DNA of 64,000 nucleotides from Bacteroides luti (GTDB lineage Bacteria; Bacteroidota; Bacteroidia; Bacteroidales; Bacteroidaceae): the NCBI RefSeq assembly GCF_900128905.1, contig NZ_FQTV01000011.1, forward strand, positions 106,045 to 170,044, given 5' to 3'. Below, in pieces: positions 51,460 through 61,600 of the stretch; position 1 is the stretch's first letter, and every line of letters begins with the position of its first letter. Both the position numbers and the translations under genes were made by a program. The notes beneath the pieces are model-generated. The model saw only the letters and a list, made by a program, of their open reading frames with translations, searched no databases and was not told where the DNA came from.

Positions 51460-51468
51460 GCAAAGGTA
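51460..51468 (-). promoter_or_regulatory. -7 element of the MutS-like gene
   Basis: The minus strand reads TACCTTTGC, a full consensus match, 29 bp upstream of the preferred ATG. It rules against the upstream Met at 51485. The -33 region is weak. Confidence 0.65.
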
Positions 51469-51550
51469 GAGAAAATAAAGTTCATGCTTCTTTTTTGTTT
51501 ATGACTTTTAACGCCACAGTTAAGCTAATGTTTAACTATATCTTTTTAGA

Positions 51551-51618
51551 AAGCAGTACAGCTAAATATAATATAGAGTACATATAATATATAAAAGATG
51601 TACACTTAATTCCATTTT
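51551..51618. repeat. Three GTAC sites at 22-bp spacing
   Basis: GTACA occurs at 51556, 51578 and 51600, exactly 22 bp apart, in the divergent gap between the MutS-like and lipoprotein genes. Spacers are AT-rich and less alike than in the 25436 array. It lies upstream of both promoters. Confidence 0.6.
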
Positions 51619-51680
51619 TGCCTAATCTGTTAAAGAAGTATATAACCATGTTTTGCATAAACATTGATGCAATAAATGCT

Positions 51681-51688
51681 TATCTTTG
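51681..51688 (+). promoter_or_regulatory. -7 element of the lipoprotein gene
   Basis: TATCTTTG, 42 bp before the ATG. TTTG at 51652-51655 is too far (25 bp) to be a normal -33. Confidence 0.5.
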
Positions 51689-51730
51689 TATGTGTTTCAG
51701 GCTATTAATGATTAGTAATACATTAATAAT

Positions 51731-52351
51731 ATGAAGAAGTTATTGATTTATTCGATTAGTGCGCTCCTTTTATCAGGATGTGGTTCTATGGATCAGGTAT
51801 CTCGATCTATAGTGGCTACTCAAACAGGTGCAGCCCTTGGAAGTATTGCTGGTTCTATTATTGGAGACAATATTGGCGGTTATAGAGGATCTTATTTAGG
51901 ATCATTTGTAGGATCTGCTGCCGGTGCCATGATTGGCGCAAGCATTGTAGCAAGACAGCAGGAAGAAACAGATCGGAAAGCGGTTATTGTGTCTAATTCA
52001 TCTCCGGATCTCGTTATCCGTGATATTCGTCTGCAGGATGAAAACTGGAACAGAAAAGTAGAGCCTAATGAAAACTGTCGTCTTATTTTTGAGATATATA
52101 ATGAAGGCGGACAGACAGCATACGATGTAAAGCCTATAATTAAAGGACTGAAAGGAACGCGAAATCTCATTTATTCGCCACCGCTCATAATTGATAATAT
52201 CAAACCCGGTGAAGGAGTACTCTATAAAGTTAATCTTATGGCGTCATCCGGAGTAAGAACTCAGGAAGCAGTCTTTGAAATTTATCTTGAAGAAAGAAAT
52301 GGCTTTGATACTCCAAAGGAAGAATTTTCTATCCGTACACAAGGAGAATAG
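51731..52351 (+). CDS. Glycine-zipper lipoprotein with C-terminal beta domain
   Basis: 206 residues. Lipobox LSGC ends at C17. A glycine-zipper stretch (about 32-75, repeated GSIAGSIIG, GSYLGSFVGSAAGAMIGA) suggests membrane packing. A C-terminal domain (about 95-200) with ENCRLIFEIYNEGGQTAYDV resembles CARDB/immunoglobulin-like folds. Likely anchored in the outer membrane or facing the periplasm; function unknown. Its TAG is one base from the stop of the convergent amidotransferase gene, with both stops inside one hairpin. Confidence 0.8.
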   Translation: MKKLLIYSISALLLSGCGSMDQVSRSIVATQTGAALGSIAGSIIGDNIGGYRGSYLGSFVGSAAGAMIGASIVARQQEETDRKAVIVSNSSPDLVIRDIRLQDENWNRKVEPNENCRLIFEIYNEGGQTAYDVKPIIKGLKGTRNLIYSPPLIIDNIKPGEGVLYKVNLMASSGVRTQEAVFEIYLEERNGFDTPKEEFSIRTQGE

Positions 52352-52365
52352 CCTAAATAAGGCTA
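52349..52365. terminator. Hairpin containing both convergent stop codons
   Basis: TAGCCT-aaata-AGGCTA: a 6-bp stem whose left arm contains the lipoprotein TAG and whose 52353-52355 bases are the TAG of the amidotransferase gene on the other strand. No T-run follows, so any terminator role is weak. Confidence 0.4.
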
Positions 52366-53051
52366 ATCATCCAGCGTGCGGCATTTTCTCCCATAGCCGA
52401 TAAAGTCTCAATGCTTTTCAAGGCTTCTTCCTTCACAGCTTGTGGCTCGTCTTCTGCCCGGTACTGAATTACGTGTCGACCATAATCTTTTGTATACTCA
52501 GGGTGCCCTTGAAAAGTAAGAATATGGTTTCCTATGATGAATCCTTCGTTCGGGCAAAAATCGCTGCTGGCAAAGAGTGTTGCTTCCTTTGGAAGTTCCA
52601 TAACCTGATCGTGATGATTATAATGCATATTCATAAATCCATCAGGAAAGAACTTTTTTGCTTCGGGTAAAACTATCTGGGAAGTTCTTATTCCAGTTCC
52701 CCATCCTTTATCCGATTTTTCGACTACTCCACCCAATGCTTGTGCAATAACCTGATGGCCGAAACAAACTCCGATAAGTTTTGCACGGACTTCGTGAGCT
52801 TTTCGGATAAAATTAATCAATTCCTTAATCCAGAGAGTATCTTCATAAGCTCCGGCGCGGCTTCCCGGAATAAGGTATAATTCGTCCGTGCGGATCTCTT
52901 TAGGAATCTGACCTTTCTGAACGTCGTAAACTTGATATTCCATATCTTTCGAAACAGAATCAAATAGAGTGTAAAACATGGACTGATAAGACTCAATAAA
53001 GGAAGGAAGAACTCCTGTAAATGCGTCGCAAAGAAGAATGTTTAATTTCAT
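52353..53051 (-). CDS. Class-I glutamine amidotransferase-like protein
   Basis: 232 residues with the nucleophile C96 in IGVCFGHQVIAQALGG and H183/E185 in FQGHPEY, the complete GATase-1 triad. It is a stand-alone domain like the GMP synthase-like amidotransferases (YfeJ or GatD type), not fused to a synthase. The substrate is unknown. Single gene, converging on the lipoprotein gene. Confidence 0.88.
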   Translation of the reverse strand: MKLNILLCDAFTGVLPSFIESYQSMFYTLFDSVSKDMEYQVYDVQKGQIPKEIRTDELYLIPGSRAGAYEDTLWIKELINFIRKAHEVRAKLIGVCFGHQVIAQALGGVVEKSDKGWGTGIRTSQIVLPEAKKFFPDGFMNMHYNHHDQVMELPKEATLFASSDFCPNEGFIIGNHILTFQGHPEYTKDYGRHVIQYRAEDEPQAVKEEALKSIETLSAMGENAARWMISLI

Positions 53052-53221
53052 AAATTCTATTTTGGATGGTAATTATCTGCAAAGTAACTTCCTTTTTTAG
53101 AATATGAGAAAGTTTTTCTTAATTCTTTTGCCCTTAGAGCTAAAATCTTTATAAACAGTTGCTCATTGTTACGGAATCTTTTATCTTCGTCAGTATAATA
53201 ACAAGATAAAAAGGAAGAATA

Positions 53222-53839
53222 ATGTTATCAGACTTAACAATAAAAGAATATTTGGAGAAGACAGCGGGAAAGAATGCTGTTCCTGCCGGAGGTAGCGCAT
53301 CAGCGCTAAGTGCTGCTTTGGCTGCTTCTCTAACAGAAAAAATAGCTAATCTTATTGCCTCTAAGCAAGAAAATGAAGATGCCAAAGCCGAAATGGAAGA
53401 GATATCGGAACGAATGAATGCCCTGCGTGAGGAATTTACTCAGTGTATTGATCGTGATGTGGAAGCTTACCAGGAACTTGCGAATGCATATAAAATGCCG
53501 GAAGAGACTGAAGATGATAAAAAAGATCGTGATGAACAGATTCAGAAATCGATTCTAATTGCTGCAATGAGACCTTTTGACGTGGCCGAGATGGCTGTGC
53601 TGATGATGGATTTTATTTTTGAAGTAGCTAAGCAAGCAGATAAAAAGACTATTTCCGACGTTTGTGCTGCAATGTCTCTAGCTCGTAGTGCGGTTTTTGG
53701 TTCATCACTTATAACAAAGGAAAATATACTTCAGTTAAAAAGTAAAGGTATAGTGATTGAACTGACAAAGAAATCGGATGATTTTCAAAAGCTTGCATTC
53801 CAAAAAGAACAGGAACTGCTCGATTGGATAAGGAAATAG
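53222..53839 (+). CDS. Cyclodeaminase/cyclohydrolase family protein (FTCD_C)
   Basis: 205 residues. The N-terminal AVPAGGSASALSAALAASLT (about 19-38) and all-helical pattern match the formiminotransferase-cyclodeaminase C-terminal/FchA family. Family members convert 5-formimino-THF or 5,10-methenyl-THF in one-carbon metabolism. The separate gene, without the transferase half, is common in Bacteroides. A near-consensus TATCTTCG at 53182-53189 may be its -7 element. It ends at a hairpin shared with metY. Confidence 0.87.
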   Translation: MLSDLTIKEYLEKTAGKNAVPAGGSASALSAALAASLTEKIANLIASKQENEDAKAEMEEISERMNALREEFTQCIDRDVEAYQELANAYKMPEETEDDKKDRDEQIQKSILIAAMRPFDVAEMAVLMMDFIFEVAKQADKKTISDVCAAMSLARSAVFGSSLITKENILQLKSKGIVIELTKKSDDFQKLAFQKEQELLDWIRK

Positions 53840-53880
53840 GAAGATTTTGTGATTTCCTGAAAAGGTACTGATATAAACAG

Positions 53881-53922
53881 TAATTCCCCGATATCTGCTT
53901 TGGATTCGGGGAATTATTGTTT
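53881..53922. terminator. Bidirectional terminator between the cyclodeaminase gene and metY
   Basis: AATTCCCCG (53882-53890) pairs with CGGGGAATT (53907-53915), 16-nt loop, followed by ATTGTTTTTT on the plus strand. It lies between convergent genes. Confidence 0.82.
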
Positions 53923-53934
53923 TTTACTGATATA

Positions 53935-55215
53935 TTATTGGCCTAATGCTTGTTCAATATCAGCAATAATATCGTCGGCATTTTCAATACCTACAGAGAA
54001 GCGAATTAAGTCGGGTGCAACTCCGGCTTCAATTAATTGCTCGTCACTAAGCTGACGGTGAGTGTGACTTGCTGGGTGAAGTACACATGTGCGCGCATCG
54101 GCAACATGAGTTACAATAGCAGCCAATTTTAAGCTATCCATAAATTTAATAGCAACATCACGTCCGCCTTTCAATCCAAATGCAATTACCCCACAAGAAC
54201 CGTTTGGTAAGTACTTTTGTGCCAGATCATAATATTTGCTGCTTTTCAATCCGCTGTAATTAACCCATGCTACTTTGTCGTTTTGTTCAAGGTATTCAGC
54301 AACTTGTTGAGCATTTCGGCAATGCTGCGGAACTCTTAAGTGAAGAGTTTCAAGTCCGATGTTAAGTAAGAATGCATTGAATGGAGACTGAACAGAACCT
54401 AAATCACGCATCAGTTGTACTGTAGCTTTCGTAATATAGGCATTCTTTCCAAAGCTTTTAGTGTAAGTCAATCCGTGGTAAGAATCATCTGGTTGTGTTA
54501 ATCCCGGGAACTTATCTGCATGTGCATCCCAGTCAAAATTTCCGCTGTCAACAATGGCACCGCCTACAGAAGTGGCATGTCCGTCCATGTATTTAGTTGT
54601 AGAATGAACAACAATATCTGCTCCCCATTCAAACGGGCGACAGTTAATTGGAGTAGCGAAAGTGTTATCAACAATCAAAGGTACTCCATTACTGTGAGCA
54701 ATTCGTGCAAATTTCTCTATATCGAGTACATTCAATCCGGGATTAGAGATTGTTTCACCGAAAAGTGCTTTTGTATTTGGTTGAAATGCTTTTGAGATTT
54801 CTTCTTCACTACCATCCGGATCAACAAAAGTAACTTCAATGCCCAGCTTTTTCAATGTTACGCCAAACAAATTGAATGTTCCTCCATAAATAGTAGATGC
54901 ACTTACAATGTGATCTCCTGCAGAACAAATATTAAAGATGGCATAAAAATTAGCCGATTGTCCTGATGAAGTAAGCATTGCTGCAACTCCGCCTTCGAGG
55001 GCTGCAATTTTAGTAGCTACCGAATCATTGGTAGGATTTTGTAAACGGGTGTAGAAATATCCACTTTCTTCCAGGTCGAATAATCGGGCCATCTGATCGC
55101 TGGTTTCGTATCTGAAAGTAGTACTCTGATATATGGGAAGCACACGAGGTTCTCCTTTTTTAGGTTCCCATCCAGCTTGAACGCATATTGTTTCCGGTTT
55201 AATTTTCTTAGTCAT
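53935..55215 (-). CDS. metY: O-acetylhomoserine aminocarboxypropyltransferase/cysteine synthase
   Basis: 426 residues from ATG 55215 (MTKKIKPETICVQAGWEPKK). A frame 17 codons longer overlaps the -7 element and is rejected. Cys/Met-metabolism PLP fold: LPIYQSTTFRY near the start, the PLP lysine in STTKYMDGHATSVGG (about 207-215) and SYHGLTYTKSFG. It makes homocysteine from O-acetylhomoserine and sulfide. The short leader (about 34 nt) leaves no room for a SAM riboswitch. Single gene. Confidence 0.93.
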   Translation of the reverse strand: MTKKIKPETICVQAGWEPKKGEPRVLPIYQSTTFRYETSDQMARLFDLEESGYFYTRLQNPTNDSVATKIAALEGGVAAMLTSSGQSANFYAIFNICSAGDHIVSASTIYGGTFNLFGVTLKKLGIEVTFVDPDGSEEEISKAFQPNTKALFGETISNPGLNVLDIEKFARIAHSNGVPLIVDNTFATPINCRPFEWGADIVVHSTTKYMDGHATSVGGAIVDSGNFDWDAHADKFPGLTQPDDSYHGLTYTKSFGKNAYITKATVQLMRDLGSVQSPFNAFLLNIGLETLHLRVPQHCRNAQQVAEYLEQNDKVAWVNYSGLKSSKYYDLAQKYLPNGSCGVIAFGLKGGRDVAIKFMDSLKLAAIVTHVADARTCVLHPASHTHRQLSDEQLIEAGVAPDLIRFSVGIENADDIIADIEQALGQ

Positions 55216-55255
55216 TTTATATAATGTTTTTAAGTGGTCTGTGATTTTATGACTA

Positions 55256-55263
55256 CAAAAGTA
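55256..55263 (-). promoter_or_regulatory. -7 element of metY
   Basis: The minus strand reads TACTTTTG, 41 bp upstream of the ATG. -33 weak. Confidence 0.6.
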
Positions 55264-55360
55264 CACAAATCCTATGGAAGATTATTAGTAGCCCATTTAA
55301 TTATTTCATTATGAGCCGCAATAAATGCTGCTTTTATTTAATAAAAGCCGGAAAACTATT

Positions 55361-55390
55361 TTTGTTGTTTGAGTTTTCATGCTATATTTG
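55361..55390 (+). promoter_or_regulatory. Promoter of the efflux operon regulator
   Basis: TTTG (55361-55364), an 18-bp spacer and TATATTTG (55383-55390), 50 bp before the TetR-family start. AT-rich half-repeats with ATAAACAA follow (about 55408-55432) and could be an operator, but I cannot define a palindrome. Confidence 0.6.
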
Positions 55391-55440
55391 TAACCAAAAT
55401 AGAATGAATAAACAAGTATATAAAAATAAACAAATATAGA

Positions 55441-56103
55441 ATGCCCGGAACTGAAAATAAACAGAATGATATAAAGCCTGAACTTAGAGAACGAATAATT
55501 GCTGCAGCACTGAAATCTTTTACAATGAATGGGATAAAAAGTGTAACAATGGATCATATTGCTTCTGATCTCGGAATTTCAAAACGTACCTTGTACGAGA
55601 TGTTTGAAGACAAAGAAACATTGCTATTGGCATGTGTGCAGTTACAAATTGAAGAGAAAGAAAAATTTGAAATCAAAGTTTTGTCAGAAACAGACAATGC
55701 GCTTCAGGTTATTCTTATATTATATAAAACATACATTGAAATCTTTTATAAAATAAATAAAAGATTTTTTGAAGATCTAAGTAAATATCCAAAAGTAAAA
55801 GAACTTCTAAGCAATAAACTCGACAAGAACAGAACCAAAGCGATTGATTTCTTTAAAAAAGGTACAGAACAAGGACTTTTCAGAGATGATATTGATTTTG
55901 AGATAGTTTATTTCCTATTACATAAGCAAGTGGAATTTCTTATAAATAGCGATATGCTTAAATCGTATTCGTTGGTTGAAGTTTATGAGTTAATCATGTT
56001 TACGTTCTTGCGTGGAATATCAACAAATAGGGGACAACAAATATTAGAAGAATTTATTAGTGAATACAGAAAACAAAATATAAATCAGTCTGGACAGATT
56101 TAA
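55441..56103 (+). CDS. TetR/AcrR-family transcriptional regulator
   Basis: 220 residues. The N-terminal helix-turn-helix is ITMDHIASDLGISKRTLYEMF-like (about 37-57), preceded by ERIIAAALKSFTMNGI. The C-terminal ligand domain is variable, as usual. First gene of a five-gene run with TolC-AcrA-AcrB-PG0541, 11 bp before the TolC gene, so it most likely represses its own operon. Confidence 0.93.
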   Translation: MPGTENKQNDIKPELRERIIAAALKSFTMNGIKSVTMDHIASDLGISKRTLYEMFEDKETLLLACVQLQIEEKEKFEIKVLSETDNALQVILILYKTYIEIFYKINKRFFEDLSKYPKVKELLSNKLDKNRTKAIDFFKKGTEQGLFRDDIDFEIVYFLLHKQVEFLINSDMLKSYSLVEVYELIMFTFLRGISTNRGQQILEEFISEYRKQNINQSGQI

Positions 56104-56114
56104 ACTACGGAGAT

Positions 56115-57479
56115 ATGAATAAAAGAAAACATTTTTTTTCTAAAAAGTTTGTATGCATAATTATTGCTTTGCTATTGTACAGTGGTGCAAAGGCACAGGA
56201 AAAGTTATCTTTTAACCTGGAAAAAGCCTTGGAAATTGCACAAAGCGAAAATCCCACAATAAAGGTTGCAAATAAGGAAATAGAAAAAAAGAAGTACGCA
56301 AAGAAAGAAGTAATAGCGGGGTTGTTCCCTAATATAAATGTAGGCGGCGGGTTTACTTACACAATTAAGAAGCAGACATTTGCTATAATGGGACAAACAT
56401 TAAAGGTTGGGCAGACCAATAACTACAATGCAGGCATAAATCTTTCATTGCCTCTTTTTGCACCAACATTGATGAAGTCAATTGACCTGTCGGCCAAAGA
56501 TGTAGAGTTGGCTGTAGAAAGCGCTCGCTCCTCCAATCTTAATCTTGTTAATGAAGTAACCAAGGCATATTATCAATTATTACTGGCCCAAGATTCTTAT
56601 GAGGTTCTTAAAAAAGGTTATGCACAATCGGAGGCTAATTATGAGGTTGTGAATAATAAATTTAAGCAGGGCGTTGTATCCGAATATGATAAAATACGTG
56701 CAGAGGTTCAGGTAAGAAATCTAAAACCAAGTATGATTTCGGCAGAGAATGCTGTTAATCTGACAAAACTTCAATTGAAGGTATTAATGGGACTGGATAC
56801 CAATCAGGAGATAGAGATTGTTGGAAATCTTTCGGATTATGAAAACAATATGTATGCCGAAGCATTGGATGTAGATACTGCAATGGTTCAAAATAACACG
56901 CAATTAAAACAAATGAAATTGCAGGCGGAGATGCTTGATAAACAATTAAAACTTAATAAAAGTGCTTATCTTCCTTCTGTATCATTGACGTCTCAGTTCT
57001 CTTATGTCTCTATGGCAAATAACTTTAAATTCGGAGATTATCAGTGGAATCCTTATAGCACTGTTGGGTTTACTTTCTCTATTCCAATTTATAATGGTGG
57101 TGGCCGCTCTTATAAAGTGAAACAAACAAAGCTTCAAATGGAGCAATTAACCTTAAATACACAGAACTTACGCAGAAACATTGATCTTCAGGTAAAAAAT
57201 TACATGGATAATATACAGAAATCCATAGAGCAAGTGGGATCTAATAAAGAAAGTGTAAAGCAGGCTGAGAAAGGTTGTGTAATTGCTAAGAAAAGATATG
57301 AAGTTGGTAAAGGCACTGTTCTTGAACTGAATGACTCTGAACTGGCTCTTACTCAATCTAAATTGGCATATACCCAGGCTATTTTCGATTACCTATCGGC
57401 AAAGGCTGATCTTGAGCTGGTTTTGGGCAAAGATAAAGTTGTCAATACAACTCAAAAAAATGAAGAACTAAATAAATAG
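56115..57479 (+). CDS. TolC-family outer-membrane efflux protein
   Basis: 454 residues: signal peptide (about 1-27, ending SGAKAQ), then two TolC repeats rich in coiled helices, with NKFKQGVVSEYDKIRAEVQV and KRYEVGKGTVLELNDSELAL as the paired signatures. Trimers form the outer-membrane channel and periplasmic tunnel of tripartite pumps. Eleven bp after the regulator and 32 bp before the adaptor gene. Confidence 0.94.
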   Translation: MNKRKHFFSKKFVCIIIALLLYSGAKAQEKLSFNLEKALEIAQSENPTIKVANKEIEKKKYAKKEVIAGLFPNINVGGGFTYTIKKQTFAIMGQTLKVGQTNNYNAGINLSLPLFAPTLMKSIDLSAKDVELAVESARSSNLNLVNEVTKAYYQLLLAQDSYEVLKKGYAQSEANYEVVNNKFKQGVVSEYDKIRAEVQVRNLKPSMISAENAVNLTKLQLKVLMGLDTNQEIEIVGNLSDYENNMYAEALDVDTAMVQNNTQLKQMKLQAEMLDKQLKLNKSAYLPSVSLTSQFSYVSMANNFKFGDYQWNPYSTVGFTFSIPIYNGGGRSYKVKQTKLQMEQLTLNTQNLRRNIDLQVKNYMDNIQKSIEQVGSNKESVKQAEKGCVIAKKRYEVGKGTVLELNDSELALTQSKLAYTQAIFDYLSAKADLELVLGKDKVVNTTQKNEELNK

Positions 57480-57511
57480 AACACGAAACGAATTAAAATA
57501 AACTTATAAAT

Positions 57512-58534
57512 ATGAAAAGATCTGGTAAAATTCAGTTATTCACTTTAACGACTTTGATGCTGCTTTGCTCTTGTGGAAAAGGAGATAAAGCTTCAAGTTC
57601 ACAAGTTAAGGAAGAGAAACCTAAAGTTAAGCTGGCTTCTGTTAAAGCAGAGAATGTAGAGCAAATACAAGAATTTACTGCAACAGTAGAGTCTGATATT
57701 AAAAATAATATAGCTCCTTCAAGTCCTGTACGAATTGAAAAGATTTTTGTTGAAGTTGGCGATCAGGTTCGTAAAGGTCAGAAACTTGTGCAGATGGATG
57801 CTTCTAGTTTGAATCAGGTAAAAGCTCAATTGGATAATCAGAAAATTGAATTTGCAAGAATTGACGAACTATACAAAGTTGGCGGTGCTTCAAAATCTGA
57901 ATGGGATGCTAAGAAAATGAATCTTGATATGATTCAGACTTCCTACCATAACCTTGTGAGAAATACTTCTTTAACTAGTCCCATAAGCGGAGTGGTAACT
58001 GCTCGTAATTATGATAGTGGCGATATGTATTCGGGCGGTCTGCCAGTGCTTACTGTGGAACAGATTTCTCCTGTAAAGATAATGATTAATATCTCTGAGG
58101 ATTACTTTACTAAAGTGAAGAAGGGGATGACAACGAAGATTAAGCTTGATGTTTATGGTGATGAAGAATTTACCGGAAGAGTTAGTCTTGTTTATCCTAC
58201 AGTGGACAATACCACCCGTACATTCCCTGTTGAAATAACTGTTGCTAATGGCGGACAGAAAGTGCGTCCGGGAATGTTTGCCCGCGTTACAATGAGCTTT
58301 GGTTCTATGGAACACGTTGTAGTACCTGATCGTGCTATTGTTAAGCAAACTGGTTCTGGCGACCGATATGTTTATGTATATAATGACGGCAAAGTTTCAT
58401 ATAATAAAGTAGTTCTTGGTCGCCAGATGGGGGCAGAATATGAATTGATCTCTGGCGTTCCAAATAACTCTCAGGTAGTAATTGCAGGACAGACTCGCTT
58501 GAATAATGGTGCAGCTGTTGTAGTTGAAAAATAA
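57512..58534 (+). CDS. RND efflux periplasmic adaptor (AcrA/MexA family), lipoprotein
   Basis: 340 residues. Lipobox LCSC puts the lipidated Cys at 21. Then the MFP layout: lipoyl halves around VEVGDQVRKGQKLVQMD and TSPISGVVTARNYDSGDM, a short coiled-coil hairpin between, and the beta-barrel and membrane-proximal parts. It bridges the RND pump and TolC. 86 bp before the pump's ATG. Confidence 0.93.
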   Translation: MKRSGKIQLFTLTTLMLLCSCGKGDKASSSQVKEEKPKVKLASVKAENVEQIQEFTATVESDIKNNIAPSSPVRIEKIFVEVGDQVRKGQKLVQMDASSLNQVKAQLDNQKIEFARIDELYKVGGASKSEWDAKKMNLDMIQTSYHNLVRNTSLTSPISGVVTARNYDSGDMYSGGLPVLTVEQISPVKIMINISEDYFTKVKKGMTTKIKLDVYGDEEFTGRVSLVYPTVDNTTRTFPVEITVANGGQKVRPGMFARVTMSFGSMEHVVVPDRAIVKQTGSGDRYVYVYNDGKVSYNKVVLGRQMGAEYELISGVPNNSQVVIAGQTRLNNGAAVVVEK

Positions 58535-58620
58535 TAATTGGGCAGTCCTTTTTATGTTGATACATCTTTATATATGTATTGATTCTTAAAGAAAGGCGGA
58601 CTAAAAAATTAAAAGAATAT

Positions 58621-61600
58621 ATGAGTATATATAAAGGAGCCGTAAATCGTCCTGTAATGACCTCGCTCTGCTTTGTAGCAGTGCTGGTGCTTGGGCTTTT
58701 TTCTTTGAAAAAATTGCCCATTGACTTGTACCCTAATATTGAAACCAATACCATAATGGTAATGACATCATATCAGGGTGCAAGTGCTTCGGATATTGAA
58801 AACAATGTTTCCCGTCCTCTCGAAAATGTTTTAAATACGGTAAGTAATCTAAAGCATATAACTTCAAAGTCAAGAGAAAATATCTCTGTAATTACCTTGG
58901 AGTTTGATTATGGAAAAAACATTGATGAACTGACAAACGACGTTCGTGATAAACTGGATTTAGTTAAGTCATCTCTTCCAGATGGCGCTGAAAATCCTAC
59001 TATCTTTAAGTTTAGTACAGACATGATTCCTATTATCGTGCTTTCTGCCAAGGCAAAAGAGAGCATGCCGGCCTTGTATAAGATTTTGGACGAAGGTGTT
59101 GCCAATCCGCTTGCCAGAATTGGTGGTGTGGGAACCGTATCTGTTTCAGGTGCTCCGAAAAGACAGATTCAGGTATATATAGATCCGGTTCGTTTGGAAG
59201 CATATCATCTGAGTGTGGAAACTATTTCGGCAATCATAGCAGCAGAGAATAAGAATGTGCCGGGCGGTAATTTCGATATTGGTAGTAATACTTATTCGTT
59301 AAGAGTAGAAGGAGAATTTGATGACGCCTCACAAATGGCAAACATTGTTGTAGGTAGCTTTAATGGTAAGAATATCTATCTGAAAGATGTTGCAAGAATT
59401 AAAGATTCTGTTGAGGAACGTACTCAGGAAACTTTTAATGATGGGGTACAAGGAGCAATGATTGTTATCCAGAAGCAAACGGGTGCAAACTCTGTGGAAA
59501 TTGCAGATAAGGTACGTGCTGCTTTGCCTTCTTTGCAAGCAAAACTTCCATCTGATGTGAAGCTGGATATTATTGTAGATACCTCAGATAATATTAAAAA
59601 TACAATTGCTTCGTTGGCCGATGTAATACGTGATGCATTGATCTTTGTGGGATTAGTTGTGTTTATTTTCCTTGGTAGATGGAGATCTTGTGTGATTATT
59701 CTTATAACTATACCGCTCTCTTTGGTAGCTTCGTTTATCTATCTGGCGGTTACGGGTAGTTCTCAGAATATTATTTCTTTGTCTTCTCTGTCTATTGCAA
59801 TTGGATTGGTAGTAGATGATGCCATTGTGGTATTGGAGAATGTAACCACGCATATTGAAAGAGGTAGTCATCCAAGGCAGGCTGCCGTTCATGGAACAAA
59901 TGAAATGGCCTTATCTGTTGTTGCCTCTACACTGACTTTATTTGCGGTATTCTTCCCGCTGACTTTGGTTTCGGGTATGACGGGTGTCTTGTTCCGCGAG
60001 TTAGGATGGATGGTTTGTATTATTATGGCTATCTCTCTTATCTGTGCGTTGACGCTGACTCCAATGATGAGCTCTCAGTTGCTTCAGCTAAATCCAAAAC
60101 ATAATAAAGTTTTCGAGAAGTTCTATTCTCCTGTTAAGAGAGGATTAGATCAGCTTGATGTAAAATATGCACAACTGGTAAACTGGGCAGTTCGCCATAG
60201 AACAGTTGTTGTTTCTGGAGGTTTTATTTTCTTTATCGCGTCTATGTTCTTATTTAAATTCATAGGTACAGAGTTTATGCCTACCCAGGATAACGGGCGA
60301 ATTGGTGTAACTCTTGAAATGTCTATTGGAACCCGAACTGAGTTATCGCGTGATATAGCCCTGAAAATTGAAAAACAGTGGAAAGCTAAATATCCTGAAA
60401 TGCAGGCTATCAACTTTACTGTTGGTCAGGCTTCTTCGGATAATGCCTGGGCTTCGATGAGTGATAATGGAACTCATATTATGTCTTTCAATATCCGTTT
60501 ATCTGATCCGGCTGATCGTAAAAGGGGGATTGTGGAAATCTGTGATGACATGCGTAAAGATCTTGGTAACTATCCAGAATTAAAGAAGTTTACGGTAAAC
60601 GTTGGTGGTAGCAGATCTAGCATGATGGGTAGCGGACAGGCTACACTCGACCTTGAAGTTTACGGATACGATTTTACACAGACTGATAAGATTGCCAAAG
60701 ATTTAAGAGAACGTATGAGTAAGGTGCCCGGTTGTGTGGACGTAACAATCAGCCGTGGAGATTATCAACCTGAATACCAGATTAAGTTCGATCGCGAAAA
60801 ACTGGCATTGAATGGATTGAATCTTTCTACTGCCGCAACATACGCAAGAAATAGAATCAATGGTGCAACAGCATCTAAATATCGCGAAGAGGGTGATGAA
60901 TATGACATCAAGGTTATGTATGCTCCCGAATATCGACAGTCTATTGAATCTATTGAAAATATAATGGTATATAATAACCAGGGTAAGGGAATACGTATTA
61001 AAGATTTGGGCACTGTTGTTGAAGAAAGTGCACCTCCTACAATTGAACGAAAAGACCGCGAACGCGTAAATACCGTTCAGGCCGTAATCTCCGGAGCTTC
61101 AATGGATAAGGTCGTAGCTGCCGCTCGTCAGCAAATATCTCAACTGAATGTTCCTTCGGGTGTAACTGTACAGGTTTCGGGTACTTATGAAGATCAGCAG
61201 GAATCATTCTCTGACTTGCTTACGCTTGGTGGACTTATTATTATTCTGGTATTTATTGTGATGGCAGCAGAATTTGAGTCTCTTACCTATCCGTTTATTA
61301 TTATGTTTGCATTGCCGTTTGCATTGTCGGGAGTACTCATGGCTTTGTGGATATCTGGCAGTACATTGAATCTGATGTCGGCAATTGGTATGATTATGTT
61401 GATTGGTATTGTGGTTAAGAATGGTATTGTACTTGTGGATTATATAAACCTGAACCGTGAACGTGGCCTGGGTATTATTAATTCTGTAGTAAAAGGAGGA
61501 AAGTCTCGTTTACGTCCGGTACTAATGACTTCATTAACAGCGATACTTGGTATGATTCCAATGGCTATTGGCGGAGGACAAGGATCGGAAATGTGGAAGC

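Noticed and set aside
51432..51485. 18-codon extension of the MutS-like protein
   Set aside because: It overlaps TACCTTTGC at 51460-51468.
55216..55266. SAM riboswitch before metY
   Set aside because: The leader from the -7 element to the ATG is only about 34 nt.
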